64,000 nucleotides of DNA from Streptomyces cinnamoneus (lineage in GTDB: Bacteria; Actinomycetota; Actinomycetes; Streptomycetales; Streptomycetaceae), in assembly GCF_002939475.1 (NCBI RefSeq), contig NZ_PKFQ01000001.1:2725001-2789000 (forward strand). The letters are read 5' to 3'. The position numbers and the translations under genes were made by a program. Below, piece by piece: positions 1 to 12,456 of the stretch (position 1 is its first letter; each line of letters starts with the position of its first letter). Below the pieces are notes generated by a model. That model did not search any database. It was given only the letters and a program-made list of their open reading frames with translations, and was not told the DNA's origin.

Positions 1-229
1 CTTCGAGCGCGGCGCCGCGCACCTGCCAGTCGGCGCTCTGGAGCTGGAGGCGGATGGGGCGGCCGAGGTCGTCGATGGCGAGGTCGACCGAGCCGGCGGG
101 GCCGCCGGACGGGGTCGTGAGCTGGGAGACGTAGCGCCAGCCGGAGGGACCGGTGGCGCAGTGGAAGGTCTCGTCGCCGAGGGGGGAGTGATCGTGGGGG
201 TCGTGGAGCGAGTAGCGGCCGCGGGGCAT
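1..229 (-). CDS. Hypothetical protein, N-terminal part only
   Basis: An open minus-strand frame begins at an ATG (complement of 227-229) with MPRGRYSLHDPHDHSPLGD and runs off the left edge, so about 76 residues are visible. The visible part is hydrophilic, with no signal peptide or membrane segment, and contains a WRYVSQLTTPSG stretch. It sits just downstream of ahcY on the same strand, separated by a strong terminator, so it probably has its own promoter. I do not recognise the family. Codon bias is normal for the genome, which supports a real gene. Confidence 0.6.
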   Translation of the reverse strand, partial: MPRGRYSLHDPHDHSPLGDETFHCATGPSGWRYVSQLTTPSGGPAGSVDLAIDDLGRPIRLQLQSADWQVRGAALE

Positions 230-256
230 GGTGCTGGGGTCCTTGACGGAGACGGG

Positions 257-287
257 ACAGGCCCCCGCCATGGGGGCGGGGGCCTGT
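257..287. terminator. Strong hairpin terminator downstream of ahcY
   Basis: Perfect 13-bp inverted repeat (ACAGGCCCCCGCC and its complement) around a 5-nt loop, placed 50 bp past the ahcY stop codon. It could also stop read-through from the other direction. Confidence 0.75.
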
Positions 288-337
288 TCTACCAGTTACC
301 GAGGCGGTGGCTGGGATATCCGGCCTCGGTGGCGGTG

Positions 338-4202
<3,865 letters not shown>

Positions 4203-4336
4203 GACCGGGCCGCGCCCCCTGCGCCCGTCGGCCCCTCCCCCACCGCCCGTTCGCCCGCCGTTCGCCCGCCGGTCGCCGCCTGCTCAGGCGCCCGCCCGGC
4301 GGCCCTCCGTCCGTGGGCTTCCGGGCCGCCCCGCCC

Positions 4337-5305
4337 TCAGTGGGTGCCCGGACCGCCCGGCGTCGCCTTCGGGTCGAGGCCCGCGGCGGCGGCCTCCTCG
4401 CTGTAGATGTCGGGTTCCAGGTAGATCACCCGGGCGATGGGCACCGCCTCCCGGATGCGTACCTCCGCCTCGTCGATCGCGCGGGCGACCTGGGCGGCCG
4501 TGTCGCCGCCCGGTACGGCGATCTTGGCGGCGACCAGCAGTTCCTCCGGGCCGAGGTGGAGGGTGCGCATGTGGATGACGCGGGTGACCGTCGTGCCGTC
4601 GACGGCCGCGGCGCGGATGCGGGCGACCTGCTCCGGACCCGCGGCCTCACCGAGCAGCAGCGACTTCGTCTCGGCGGCGAGGACCAGGGCGATCAGCACC
4701 AGGAGGGTGCCGATGCACATGGTGCCGATGCCGTCCCAGACGCTGTCGCCCGTGGCGAGCGTGAGGGTGACGCCGGCGAGGGCGAGGGCGAGGCCGACGA
4801 GGGCGCCGAAGTCCTCCAGGAGGACGACCGGGAGCTCGGGCGCCTTGGCGGTGCGGATGAAGGAGCCCCAGGTCTGCTTGCCGCGCAGTTCGTTGGACTC
4901 CCGGATGGCCGTGCGGAAGGAGAAGCCTTCGGCGATGATCGCGAAGACGAGCACGCCGACCGGCCAGTACCAGTGCTCCAGCTCGTGCGGTTCCTTGATC
5001 TTCTCGTAGCCCTCGTAGAGGGCGAAGACGCCGCCGATGGTGAAGAGGACGATGGAGACGAGGAAGCCGTAGACGTAGCGCTCCCGGCCGTAGCCGAAGG
5101 GGTGCTCCTCGGTCGCCTCCTTCTTGGCCTTCTTGCCGCCGAGCAGGAGCAGGGCCTGGTTGCCGGAGTCGGCGACCGAGTGCACGCCCTCGGCGAGCAT
5201 GGACGACGAGCCGCTGAACGCGAACGCGACGAACTTGGCCACCGCGATGGCCAGGTTGGCGCCCAGTGCGGCGACGATGGCCTTGGTTCCGCCTGATGCA
5301 CTCAT
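4337..5305 (-). CDS. Cation diffusion facilitator family transporter
   Basis: Inner-membrane divalent metal/proton antiporter of the CDF family, probably exporting Zn or a related ion. It has 322 residues. The N-terminal half is hydrophobic with the family signature SSSMLAEGVHSVADSGNQ, whose His and Asp are typical metal ligands, and HPFGYGRERYVYGF after the second helix. The C-terminal 90 residues form the soluble cytoplasmic domain (VIHMRTLHLGPEELLVAAKI). It converges with the PTS gene across a 134-bp gap without a clear hairpin. The ATG start has AAGGGA about 12 nt upstream. Confidence 0.92.
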   Translation of the reverse strand: MSASGGTKAIVAALGANLAIAVAKFVAFAFSGSSSMLAEGVHSVADSGNQALLLLGGKKAKKEATEEHPFGYGRERYVYGFLVSIVLFTIGGVFALYEGYEKIKEPHELEHWYWPVGVLVFAIIAEGFSFRTAIRESNELRGKQTWGSFIRTAKAPELPVVLLEDFGALVGLALALAGVTLTLATGDSVWDGIGTMCIGTLLVLIALVLAAETKSLLLGEAAGPEQVARIRAAAVDGTTVTRVIHMRTLHLGPEELLVAAKIAVPGGDTAAQVARAIDEAEVRIREAVPIARVIYLEPDIYSEEAAAAGLDPKATPGGPGTH

Positions 5306-5401
5306 GGGTGCGGGTTGTCCCTTCCGCCGCTGCGGCGACTTTGCTTTCCCTTTACGGGTGTACGGCCGGTCATTGTCGCAGCCGGTGCCGCCGGGTGCCC
5401 G

Positions 5402-6601
5402 TCAGGAGCCGACCGTGGCGCGGAAGACCGTGCCCTCGCCGCCGAGGGTGACGCGCTCCCCGGCCCGCACGAACGCGGACTCGCCGCGCGCCAGGGACAG
5501 TTCGGCGCCGTCCTCACCGCGCAGGACGGCCGTGCCCGACGTGCACAGCAGGATCTGCGGGGTGCGGGCGTCCAGCGGGCGGGCGGCGCCGCCCGCGGCG
5601 AGGACGTGGCGGGAGAGCCGGAACTCCGCCGCCGGGGTCTCGTAGACCTCCGCGCCGTCGTCGTCGGCCTCGGGCCGCAGGACGCCGGGGGGCGTGGCCT
5701 CGAAGCGGACGACCCGCAGCAGTTCGGGGACGTCGACGTGCTTGGGGGTCAGTCCGCAGCGCAGGACGTTGTCGGAGTTCGCCATGATCTCGACGCCGAG
5801 GCCTTCGAGGTAGGCGTGCGGGACGCCGGCGCCCAGGTAGAGGGCCTCGCCGGGGGCCAGCCGGACGTGGTTGAGCAGCATGGCGGCGATGACGCCGGGG
5901 TCGCCCGGGTAGTGCCGGGCGAGGGAGGCGTAGGCGGCGTAGGCGGCGCGGTGGGGGCCCTCCTCGCCGGCGAGCCGCCCGGCCGCGGCGGCCGCCTCGG
6001 TCACCGTGTCGGCCATGGAGGCGGGCTCGGCGCTCAGGACGGCGGTGAGGACCTCGCGCAGGGCGGCGCTCTCGGGGTGGGCGTGCAGGAGGTCGACGTA
6101 GGGCTTGAGCGAGTCGACCGCGAGGGCGGCGAGCAGGTCGGCGGTGGCGTCGGGGGCGCGGAAGCCGCACAGGCCCTCGAAGGGCGTCAGGGCGCAGATC
6201 AGCTCGGGCTTGTGGCTGGCGTCCTTGTAGGTGCGGTGGGGGGCGTCGTGGGGGACGTGGCGGGCCTCTTCGAGGGCGAAGCCGGCCCTGGCCTGGTCGA
6301 GGTCGGGGTGGACCTGGAGGGACAGGGGTTCGGCGGCGGCGAGGACCTTGAGCAGGAACGGCAGCCGGGGGCCGTGCCGGCGGACGGTCTCCTCCCCCAG
6401 CTCGCCCTCGGGGTCGGCGGCGACGACCTCGCCGAGGGGGGCCGGGCCGGTGCCGCGGTCGACGCGGGAGGGGGCTCCGGGGTGGGCCCCCATCCACAGC
6501 TCGGCCTGGGGTTCGCCGGTGGGCGGGGTGCCGAGCAGGTCGGGGATCGCGGTGGTGGAGCCCCAGGCATAGGGGCGCACGGTGTTGGCGAGGCGGTCCA
6601 T
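5402..6601 (-). CDS. manA: Mannose-6-phosphate isomerase, class I
   Basis: Zinc enzyme interconverting fructose 6-phosphate and mannose 6-phosphate, the entry step to GDP-mannose. At 399 residues it has the usual length. The type I motif LSLQVHPDLDQA supplies metal ligands, with further ligands near HKPELICAL and in the GAGVPHAYLEG segment. It starts at MDRLANTVRPYAWGS with AGGAA 8 nt upstream. It is the last gene of a leftward cluster with the SIS-domain protein, a Trm112-like protein and manB. The mannose-1-phosphate guanylyltransferase at 21365-22447 would complete the pathway. Confidence 0.95.
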   Translation of the reverse strand: MDRLANTVRPYAWGSTTAIPDLLGTPPTGEPQAELWMGAHPGAPSRVDRGTGPAPLGEVVAADPEGELGEETVRRHGPRLPFLLKVLAAAEPLSLQVHPDLDQARAGFALEEARHVPHDAPHRTYKDASHKPELICALTPFEGLCGFRAPDATADLLAALAVDSLKPYVDLLHAHPESAALREVLTAVLSAEPASMADTVTEAAAAAGRLAGEEGPHRAAYAAYASLARHYPGDPGVIAAMLLNHVRLAPGEALYLGAGVPHAYLEGLGVEIMANSDNVLRCGLTPKHVDVPELLRVVRFEATPPGVLRPEADDDGAEVYETPAAEFRLSRHVLAAGGAARPLDARTPQILLCTSGTAVLRGEDGAELSLARGESAFVRAGERVTLGGEGTVFRATVGS

Positions 6602-6684
6602 GGGGCCATTCCTGACTGTCGGAGCGAGGACCCGGGGCCGGCGGGGCGAACGCCCGGAGCCCGGGAGTGACGGCTTCGTCCGGC

Positions 6685-7848
6685 TTACGGGCTGGAGGCG
6701 AGCGCCAGGTATACGGCGGCGAAATCGGTGATGGCCAGCAGTTCGGCGGCGGTCTCCAGGGGGCCGCAGCCCTCGGCGGGCTCCAGCTCGCTGACGGGGG
6801 TGTCCCGGTGCAGGGCGAGCTCGCGGGCCGCGGGGGCCGGCGAGGTGACGGCGGGCTCGCGCTCGCGCAGCAGGACGACGCGGGCGTGCAGCGCCTCGGG
6901 CTCCTCCACGCGGTCGCGGAAGAAGTCCTCGGGGTCGGCGCCGGCGGCGAAGTCGCCGGCCAGCAGGGCGCTGTGCGCGGTGAGCGCCTCGGGCAGCTCG
7001 CCGGCGAGCGCCGGCCGGCCCGCGAGGGCGGCCAGGACGGTGGCGAAGCGGCGGCCGGCGGCGGCGGCCAGCTCGCCCTCGGTCCAGATGAGGGGGAGGG
7101 TGTCGGCCAGCTCGGCGGCGAGGGTCTTGGCGGGGTTGCTGTACGTGGCGATCGCCGGGCCGCAGCGCTCGGCGATCTGGTCGAGCCGGTCGGCGAGCGC
7201 CTCCAGGGCGCTGGGCGGTGTCTCCGCCAGGCCGAGGCGGTCGGCGAGGACGAGGAGCGGGGTCAGCAGGGACCAGAGCGTGCCGGGGCCGGTGGGCAGC
7301 ACCTCGGGGGCGTCCTCGGGGGGCTGCTCTCCGCTCGCCATCGTGGTTTCGTACAGGGTCGTCGTCAGCGGGATGGCGAGGCCGCGGACCTGGGCGGTGG
7401 CGTCGGCCAGCGGGGAGCCGGCCGGGGTGACCGTGACGACGGAGCAGCCGCGGCGGTAGGCCTGCTCCAGCAGGACCGCCAGGCCCGGCTCGGTGCCGTC
7501 CGGGCTGGCGACCAGCAGCAGGTCGAGGGGGCCCGTCCAGCCGGGGAGCGCCCAGCGCAGGGCCCCGGGGGCGGGGGCGACGCCCGAGGGGCGGATCAGC
7601 GTGACGGGGCAGTTGTCGCCGGCGAGGGCGGCCAGCAGGTCCGCGGTGGAACCCCCGGCCGGCCCGGGGCCCGCGACCAGGACGGCGCGCGGGCGGCCGT
7701 CGGGCTGCAGGGCGCCGATGCCGGCCTCGGCGGCGTTGCGGACGGCCGTGCGGACCCGGGCGCCGGACTCGGCGGCACCGCGGAGCAGACCGTGGAGGTC
7801 GGCGCGCGAGAGGCCGTCGGGGTTGTCGAGAAGGGACTCGTCGAACAC
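6685..7848 (-). CDS. SIS-domain protein, phosphoglucose/phosphomannose isomerase-like
   Basis: 387-residue cytoplasmic protein of the SIS (sugar isomerase) type found between manB and manA in Streptomyces. The N-terminal SIS lobe contains PRAVLVAGPGPAGGSTADLLAAL, and the C-terminal half resembles the bifunctional phosphoglucose/phosphomannose isomerase C domain. Actinobacterial members are often annotated as such isomerases, but enzymatic activity is not shown by sequence alone. The GTG start follows GGAGG at 12 nt. The gap to manA is 83 bp, so co-transcription is likely. Confidence 0.85.
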   Translation of the reverse strand: MFDESLLDNPDGLSRADLHGLLRGAAESGARVRTAVRNAAEAGIGALQPDGRPRAVLVAGPGPAGGSTADLLAALAGDNCPVTLIRPSGVAPAPGALRWALPGWTGPLDLLLVASPDGTEPGLAVLLEQAYRRGCSVVTVTPAGSPLADATAQVRGLAIPLTTTLYETTMASGEQPPEDAPEVLPTGPGTLWSLLTPLLVLADRLGLAETPPSALEALADRLDQIAERCGPAIATYSNPAKTLAAELADTLPLIWTEGELAAAAGRRFATVLAALAGRPALAGELPEALTAHSALLAGDFAAGADPEDFFRDRVEEPEALHARVVLLREREPAVTSPAPAARELALHRDTPVSELEPAEGCGPLETAAELLAITDFAAVYLALASSP

Positions 7849-7909
7849 CGTGGATCAGCCTCCGATTTGCCGAGATGTACCGGTTTGCCTGGCGGCGGGG
7901 CGGTGCGGG

Positions 7910-8095
7910 TCAGGCGGGGCGGCGTGCCTCGTCGACCAGCAGGACCGGGATGCCGTCACGGACGGGGTAGGCGAGACCGCAGCTGTCCCCCTGGCACACC
8001 AGCTCGGGGGTCTCCTCGGTGGCGTTCTCCTCGCGGAGGGAGGCGTGGCACGCCGGGCAGGCGAGGATCTCCAGGAGGCCGGCTTCGAGCGGCAT
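7910..8095 (-). CDS. Trm112-family zinc-ribbon protein
   Basis: A 61-residue protein with paired cysteines (C13PAC16 and C34...C39) and the PVRDGIPVLLVDEAR C-terminal signature of Trm112/YcaR-type proteins. In other organisms such proteins bind and activate methyltransferases; the bacterial role is not well defined. It lies between manB and the SIS protein on the same strand, 61 bp from the latter. Confidence 0.88.
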   Translation of the reverse strand: MPLEAGLLEILACPACHASLREENATEETPELVCQGDSCGLAYPVRDGIPVLLVDEARRPA

Positions 8096-8215
8096 GGGGG
8101 TTCCCTTCGGGGTGTGCGGTTCTGTGTCGTCAGGGTAGCCCTTCGACGGGTGGGGCGGGGGTGGGCCGGGGCGTGCGCGCCGCCCTCCGGGCCGCCCCGT
8201 TCCCGCCGGGGCCCC

Positions 8216-9574
8216 CTACGCCCGGACGATCGCCAGGACCTCGTCCCGCAGCCGCTCGACGGTGGCGGCGTCGCGCGCCTCCACGTTCAGGCGCAGGAGC
8301 GGCTCGGTGTTGGAGGCGCGCAGGTTGAACCACCAGTCGGGGGTGGTGACGGTCAGGCCGTCCAGCTCGTCCAGCTCGACGTCGGGCAGGTTCTCGTACG
8401 CGGCCCTGACCGCGGCCGTGCGGTCCGCCTGGTCGGCGACGGTGCTGTTGATCTCGCCGGAGGCGGCGTAGCGGTCGTACTGCCGGACCAGGTCCGACAG
8501 CGTCCCGTCCTGGCCGCCGAGGGCGGCGAGGACGTGGAGGGCGGCGAGCATGCCGGTGTCGGCGTTCCAGAAGTCGCGGAAGTAGTAGTGCGCGGAGTGC
8601 TCGCCGCCGAAGATCGCGCCCGTGCGGGCCATCTCCTGCTTGATGAACGAGTGGCCGACGCGCGTGCGGACGGCCTTGCCGCCGTTCTCGGCGACGACCT
8701 CCGGCACGGACCACGAGGTGATCAGGTTGTGGATGATCGTGCCGCCGGGGTGCTTGGCCAGCTCGCGGGCGGCGACCAGGGCGGTGATCGCGGAGGGGGA
8801 GACGGGCTCGCCGCGCTCGTCCACGACGAAGCACCGGTCGGCGTCGCCGTCGAAGGCGAGGCCGATGTCCGCGCCCGTCTCGCGGACCTTGTCCTGGAGG
8901 TCGACGAGGTTCTTCGGGTCGAGGGGGTTGGCCTCGTGGTTGGGGAAGGTGCCGTCCAGCTCGAAGTACATGGGCACGAGGTCCACCGGCAGCCCGTCGA
9001 GGACGGTCGGGACCGTGTGGCCGCCCATGCCGTTGCCGGCGTCGACGACGACCTTCAGGCGGCGGATGGCCCCGAGGTCGACCAGGGAGCGCAGGTGGGT
9101 GGCGTAGTCGGCGAGGACGTCGCGTCCGGTCACCTTCCCCGGCGTCGCGGCGGCCTCGGGCGCCCCGCCCTCGGCCCAGCCCTCGACCAGGGTGCGGATC
9201 TCGGCGAGCCCGGTGTCCTGGCCGACGGGCGCGGCGCCCGCGCGGCACATCTTGATGCCGTTGTACTGCGCGGGGTTGTGGCTGGCCGTGAACATGGCGC
9301 CCGGCAGGCCCAGTTGCCCGCTGGCGAAGTACAGCTGGTCGGTCGAGCACAGGCCGATCTCGGTGACGTCCACGCCGCGGGCGGCCGCGCCGCGCGCGAA
9401 GGCGCGGGACAGGCCGGGCGAGGAGGGGCGCATGTCGTGGCCGACGACGATCGCGCTGGCACCGGTGACCTGGGCGAAGGCGGCGCCGAACAGCTCGGCC
9501 AGTGATTCGTCCCACTGGTCGGGCACCACGCCGCGCACGTCGTACGCCTTCACGATCTGCGACAGATCAGCCAC
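8216..9574 (-). CDS. manB: Phosphomannomutase/phosphoglucomutase
   Basis: Alpha-D-phosphohexomutase converting mannose 6-phosphate to mannose 1-phosphate. The catalytic serine loop is FTASHNPAQYNGIK, the metal site is DGDADRC, and the C-terminal phosphate-binding region contains RASNTEPLLRLNVEA. The frame is open well upstream, but the GTG at 9574 (VADLSQIVKAYDVRG) has AGGAGGGG 6 nt before it and begins at the family's conserved N terminus, giving 452 aa. First gene of the cluster leading to manA. Confidence 0.95.
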   Translation of the reverse strand: MADLSQIVKAYDVRGVVPDQWDESLAELFGAAFAQVTGASAIVVGHDMRPSSPGLSRAFARGAAARGVDVTEIGLCSTDQLYFASGQLGLPGAMFTASHNPAQYNGIKMCRAGAAPVGQDTGLAEIRTLVEGWAEGGAPEAAATPGKVTGRDVLADYATHLRSLVDLGAIRRLKVVVDAGNGMGGHTVPTVLDGLPVDLVPMYFELDGTFPNHEANPLDPKNLVDLQDKVRETGADIGLAFDGDADRCFVVDERGEPVSPSAITALVAARELAKHPGGTIIHNLITSWSVPEVVAENGGKAVRTRVGHSFIKQEMARTGAIFGGEHSAHYYFRDFWNADTGMLAALHVLAALGGQDGTLSDLVRQYDRYAASGEINSTVADQADRTAAVRAAYENLPDVELDELDGLTVTTPDWWFNLRASNTEPLLRLNVEARDAATVERLRDEVLAIVRA

Positions 9575-9659
9575 AGCCAACCCCTCCTGGACTCCGGTAC
9601 GGGACAACAAACCTACCTGCCGCCGCCGGGCCGTCCGGACGCCACCGGGGAACGCCCTG

Positions 9660-10100
9660 TCAGGAGTCCGGTGAACGCAGCACCCTGAGGTGGCCTCGGC
9701 GGGCGACCTCCATCGGGTCGGCGCCGCGCACGTGGGGCGCGACGGCACCCGCGGCGCCGCCGGGGGCGGCGGGGCGCTCCTGGGGGCGGGCCGCCTCGCG
9801 CACGGCGTTGGCCAGGGCTTCGAGGTCGTCACCGCTGGGGCGGGCGGGGCCGTCGTCCACGGCGAGGCGGACGACCTCCCAGCCGCGCGGCGCGGTCAGC
9901 CGCTCGGAGTGCTCGGCGCACAGGTCGTAGCAGTGGGGTTCGGCGTAGGTGGCGAGCGGGCCGAGGACGGCGGTCGAATCGGCGTAGACGTACGTCAGCG
10001 TCGCGACGGCCGGGCGGCCGCACGCGGTGCGCGAACAGCGACGTACAGGGCTCACGAGGTTGGACGGTACCGCACTCTTGAGCGGGCCGCGACGACTCAC
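9660..10100 (-). CDS. DUF3499 family protein
   Basis: 146-residue actinobacterial conserved protein of unknown function. Visible: RRCSRTACGRPAVATLTYVY near the N terminus, then PHCYDLCAEH, giving a Cx4C plus CxxC set that could bind zinc. The C-terminal third is Ala/Pro-rich and probably disordered. I chose GTG 10100 because GGAGGAG lies 10 nt upstream; a GTG at 10055 (VSPVRRCS) has no ribosome site. Divergent from the metallopeptidase gene. Confidence 0.88.
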   Translation of the reverse strand: MSRRGPLKSAVPSNLVSPVRRCSRTACGRPAVATLTYVYADSTAVLGPLATYAEPHCYDLCAEHSERLTAPRGWEVVRLAVDDGPARPSGDDLEALANAVREAARPQERPAAPGGAAGAVAPHVRGADPMEVARRGHLRVLRSPDS

Positions 10101-10374
10101 CCCCGGCTCACTCCTCCGTGTCGTCCCGGTTCGTCCGGTGGACGCCGTTCCCGAACGGGCTGGTCGACCTGTGTGGGGCGCAGGACGGGGCTCGTTCGGC
10201 AGCAAAGAAATCTGTCATCACCAGGTACACATAGTGTCATTCACCATGCGACCGCCGATCTCCCATATGGCTGTAATTGATCGCATACATGACTGGAACG
10301 CTCAAGCGGCGACATGCCAGGAGATGGGCGGCTACCGCGTGCACACCGCCGGACGGCGGATACCCTCGGGTGTG

Positions 10375-10869
10375 ATGGACAGCCCCGTACCTCCCCCGGC
10401 CGACGCCGGCGGCGTCCCCAGCCCGACCGGACCGCGACCGCGTCACCGCGACCGCCACGGACGCGGCATGCGCGGACCCATCGCACCCCCGCAGGTGCCC
10501 CTGTCGGTCAGCCGGGCCGAGGCGTTCGTCGACCTCGTGCAGGACTCCGCGGAGCGCCTGGAGAGGCGCTGGCCGCAGCTGGCGGCGGTCGACTTCCTCG
10601 TCCGCGAGGTGCCGTCCCCCGACGACGACGGCCCCGGCCGGAGCGCGCTCGAGGCCCTGCTCGACGGCGACACGGTGCCGCTCGGCCGTTACGTCGCCGC
10701 GCACGGGGACGCGCCCGACCGGATCATCGTCTACCGCCGTCCGGTGGAGATCCGCACCAAGACGCGTGACGAGCGGGCCCTGCTCGTCCACGAGGTGGTG
10801 GTCGAGCAGGTCGCCGAACTCCTCGGGCTCGCCCCCGAATCGGTCGACCCCCGCTACGGACAGGACTGA
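10375..10869 (+). CDS. Metallopeptidase-family protein with a degenerate zinc motif
   Basis: 164 residues, with a basic disordered N terminus of about 45 residues and then a compact zincin-like domain. The usual HExxH is replaced by HEVVVEQVAELLG, which keeps the first His and Glu but lacks the second His. Residues LVREVPSPDDDG and RIIVYRRPVEIRT match the actinobacterial family usually called metallopeptidase family protein. Catalysis is therefore doubtful. The ATG start has no good ribosome site, so translation may be leaderless. Divergent from the DUF3499 gene, with which it is commonly paired. Confidence 0.8.
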   Translation: MDSPVPPPADAGGVPSPTGPRPRHRDRHGRGMRGPIAPPQVPLSVSRAEAFVDLVQDSAERLERRWPQLAAVDFLVREVPSPDDDGPGRSALEALLDGDTVPLGRYVAAHGDAPDRIIVYRRPVEIRTKTRDERALLVHEVVVEQVAELLGLAPESVDPRYGQD

Positions 10870-10917
10870 CGGGCCCTCACCCCCGGCGACGGCCCTGCGC
10901 CGCCGGGTGCCGGGCCG

Positions 10918-12456
10918 TCAGTCGTTGAGCAGCGACAGGTCCTGTTCCGCCTCGGGCACCGCCACCGTCGACCGGTCGTCGGGAAGCGGCTGGATCGTGA
11001 ACATCGGCACGCCGTCCTTCGGCAGGACCAGCATGCGCGAGGCGTGCACCGGGCCGCCGGAGACCTTCTCCACCGTCACCGCGTACACCCCCTTGCCGCC
11101 GTCCGGCTGCGGCACGTCCACCGTCAGCGTGGCGCCCGCCCCGACCGCGTAGGTCTTGCTGACCGGGCTGCCGCCCTCGCTGCCCGCGGACGCCGTGACC
11201 CGCACCTGCGCCGCCTTGCCGGGCGCCACGAGCGAGAGCGTGCTCCCCTTGGCCCCGGCGCGGTCGCCGGCCACCGTGCCGCGCCCCTCGATCGCGCCGG
11301 TGGCCGGGATGTAGGCCGTCTCCTGCTTGTCGTCCTTGCCGCGCGTGACCCGCAGCGCCGCGACGACCGGCGCGCCGCCGCGCTCGCCCGTCAGCAGCAA
11401 CGACCCCGCCTCGCCCTTGGCGACGTCCCCGAGGTCGACGGCGGAGGTCATGCCGCCCTTGAGGTGCAGCGCCTCGTGGCCCGCCGGGGTGATCGAGCCG
11501 TTCGGCCCCGCGAAGCGCACCTTGAGGTCGGCGTCCTCCGTGCCCGGCGCGAAGGCCACGAGCCGCACGGAGGTGGCGTCGGCGGGGATGCCGGGCAGGA
11601 CCAGGTCCGGCGCCACGTCGGCGGACGGCGGCAGCCAGTCGCCGCCGAGCTTGTCGTCGGACGTCTGCACCGCCGCCCCCACCCGGCCCGAACGGACCGC
11701 CACATGGAGGGTGAGGTCCTCGGCCGGAGCGTCCGTCAGGGTCGACAGCAGCACCGCGACGGTCGAGCGGGGCGGGACGTTGACGCTCTCGCCCCCGGCC
11801 GGCTTCACGCGGCCGTCCTTGCCGTAGAGCTCCAGGTCGGCCACGGCCGCGCCGCTGTCGGGGTTCGTCAGGTGGACGTAGTCCTGACGCCCCTTCACGG
11901 TGCTCGCGCCGGGGAACCAGAACGACGTGTCGGGCGCCGTGCACGCGGTGCCGTGCAGACCGCGCCCGCTGCCCGCGCTCACCACCGTCGACTGCTGAAC
12001 GGCCCAGCCGGGCGCCAGCGGCCCGTCGGCGGTGCCGAGGAGGGCCGGGGCGTCGGAGCGGTCCGTGGTGGCGGCGACGGGCTTGCCGGGGTCCTTGAGG
12101 GACAGCACGGGCTTGCCCGGGTCCTGCGCCTCGCCCTTCTTGTCCGCGGCCTTCTTCTCGTCCTTGGCGTCCTTCTTGGCGTCGGTCCTCGCTGTACCGC
12201 CCGCCGGCAGCAGGTCCGCCGCGGCGGAGCGCTGCGCGGCGCCCTTGGCGGCCGGCGTGAAGGCCGCGTACGTCGTCTCCCCCACGTCCGAGGAGGTCGG
12301 CGCCGGGCACACCAGCGTGGAGCGCTGCACGGGCAGCCGCTCGGCCGTCCGGGTGCCCTCCGGCGAACCGTCCGAGGGCGGGTTGAGCGCGGCCACGCCC
12401 GTGACGACGGCCAGCGCGGCCGTGGCGGCGAACAGGGACAAGGTGGTGCGCTTCAC
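10918..12456 (-). CDS. DUF5719 family secreted protein
   Basis: 512 residues with an N-terminal signal or anchor segment (LSLFAATAALAVVTGVAAL) followed by a low-complexity Lys/Asp stretch and then a beta-rich extracellular region rich in Gly, Val and Thr. Only two cysteines are obvious in the mature part. The family has no assigned biochemical function. Its ATG overlaps the stop codon of the giant glycosyltransferase by 4 nt (ATGA), so the two are translationally coupled. That suggests the DUF5719 protein works with the glycosyltransferase at the cell surface. Confidence 0.88.
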   Translation of the reverse strand: MKRTTLSLFAATAALAVVTGVAALNPPSDGSPEGTRTAERLPVQRSTLVCPAPTSSDVGETTYAAFTPAAKGAAQRSAAADLLPAGGTARTDAKKDAKDEKKAADKKGEAQDPGKPVLSLKDPGKPVAATTDRSDAPALLGTADGPLAPGWAVQQSTVVSAGSGRGLHGTACTAPDTSFWFPGASTVKGRQDYVHLTNPDSGAAVADLELYGKDGRVKPAGGESVNVPPRSTVAVLLSTLTDAPAEDLTLHVAVRSGRVGAAVQTSDDKLGGDWLPPSADVAPDLVLPGIPADATSVRLVAFAPGTEDADLKVRFAGPNGSITPAGHEALHLKGGMTSAVDLGDVAKGEAGSLLLTGERGGAPVVAALRVTRGKDDKQETAYIPATGAIEGRGTVAGDRAGAKGSTLSLVAPGKAAQVRVTASAGSEGGSPVSKTYAVGAGATLTVDVPQPDGGKGVYAVTVEKVSGGPVHASRMLVLPKDGVPMFTIQPLPDDRSTVAVPEAEQDLSLLND

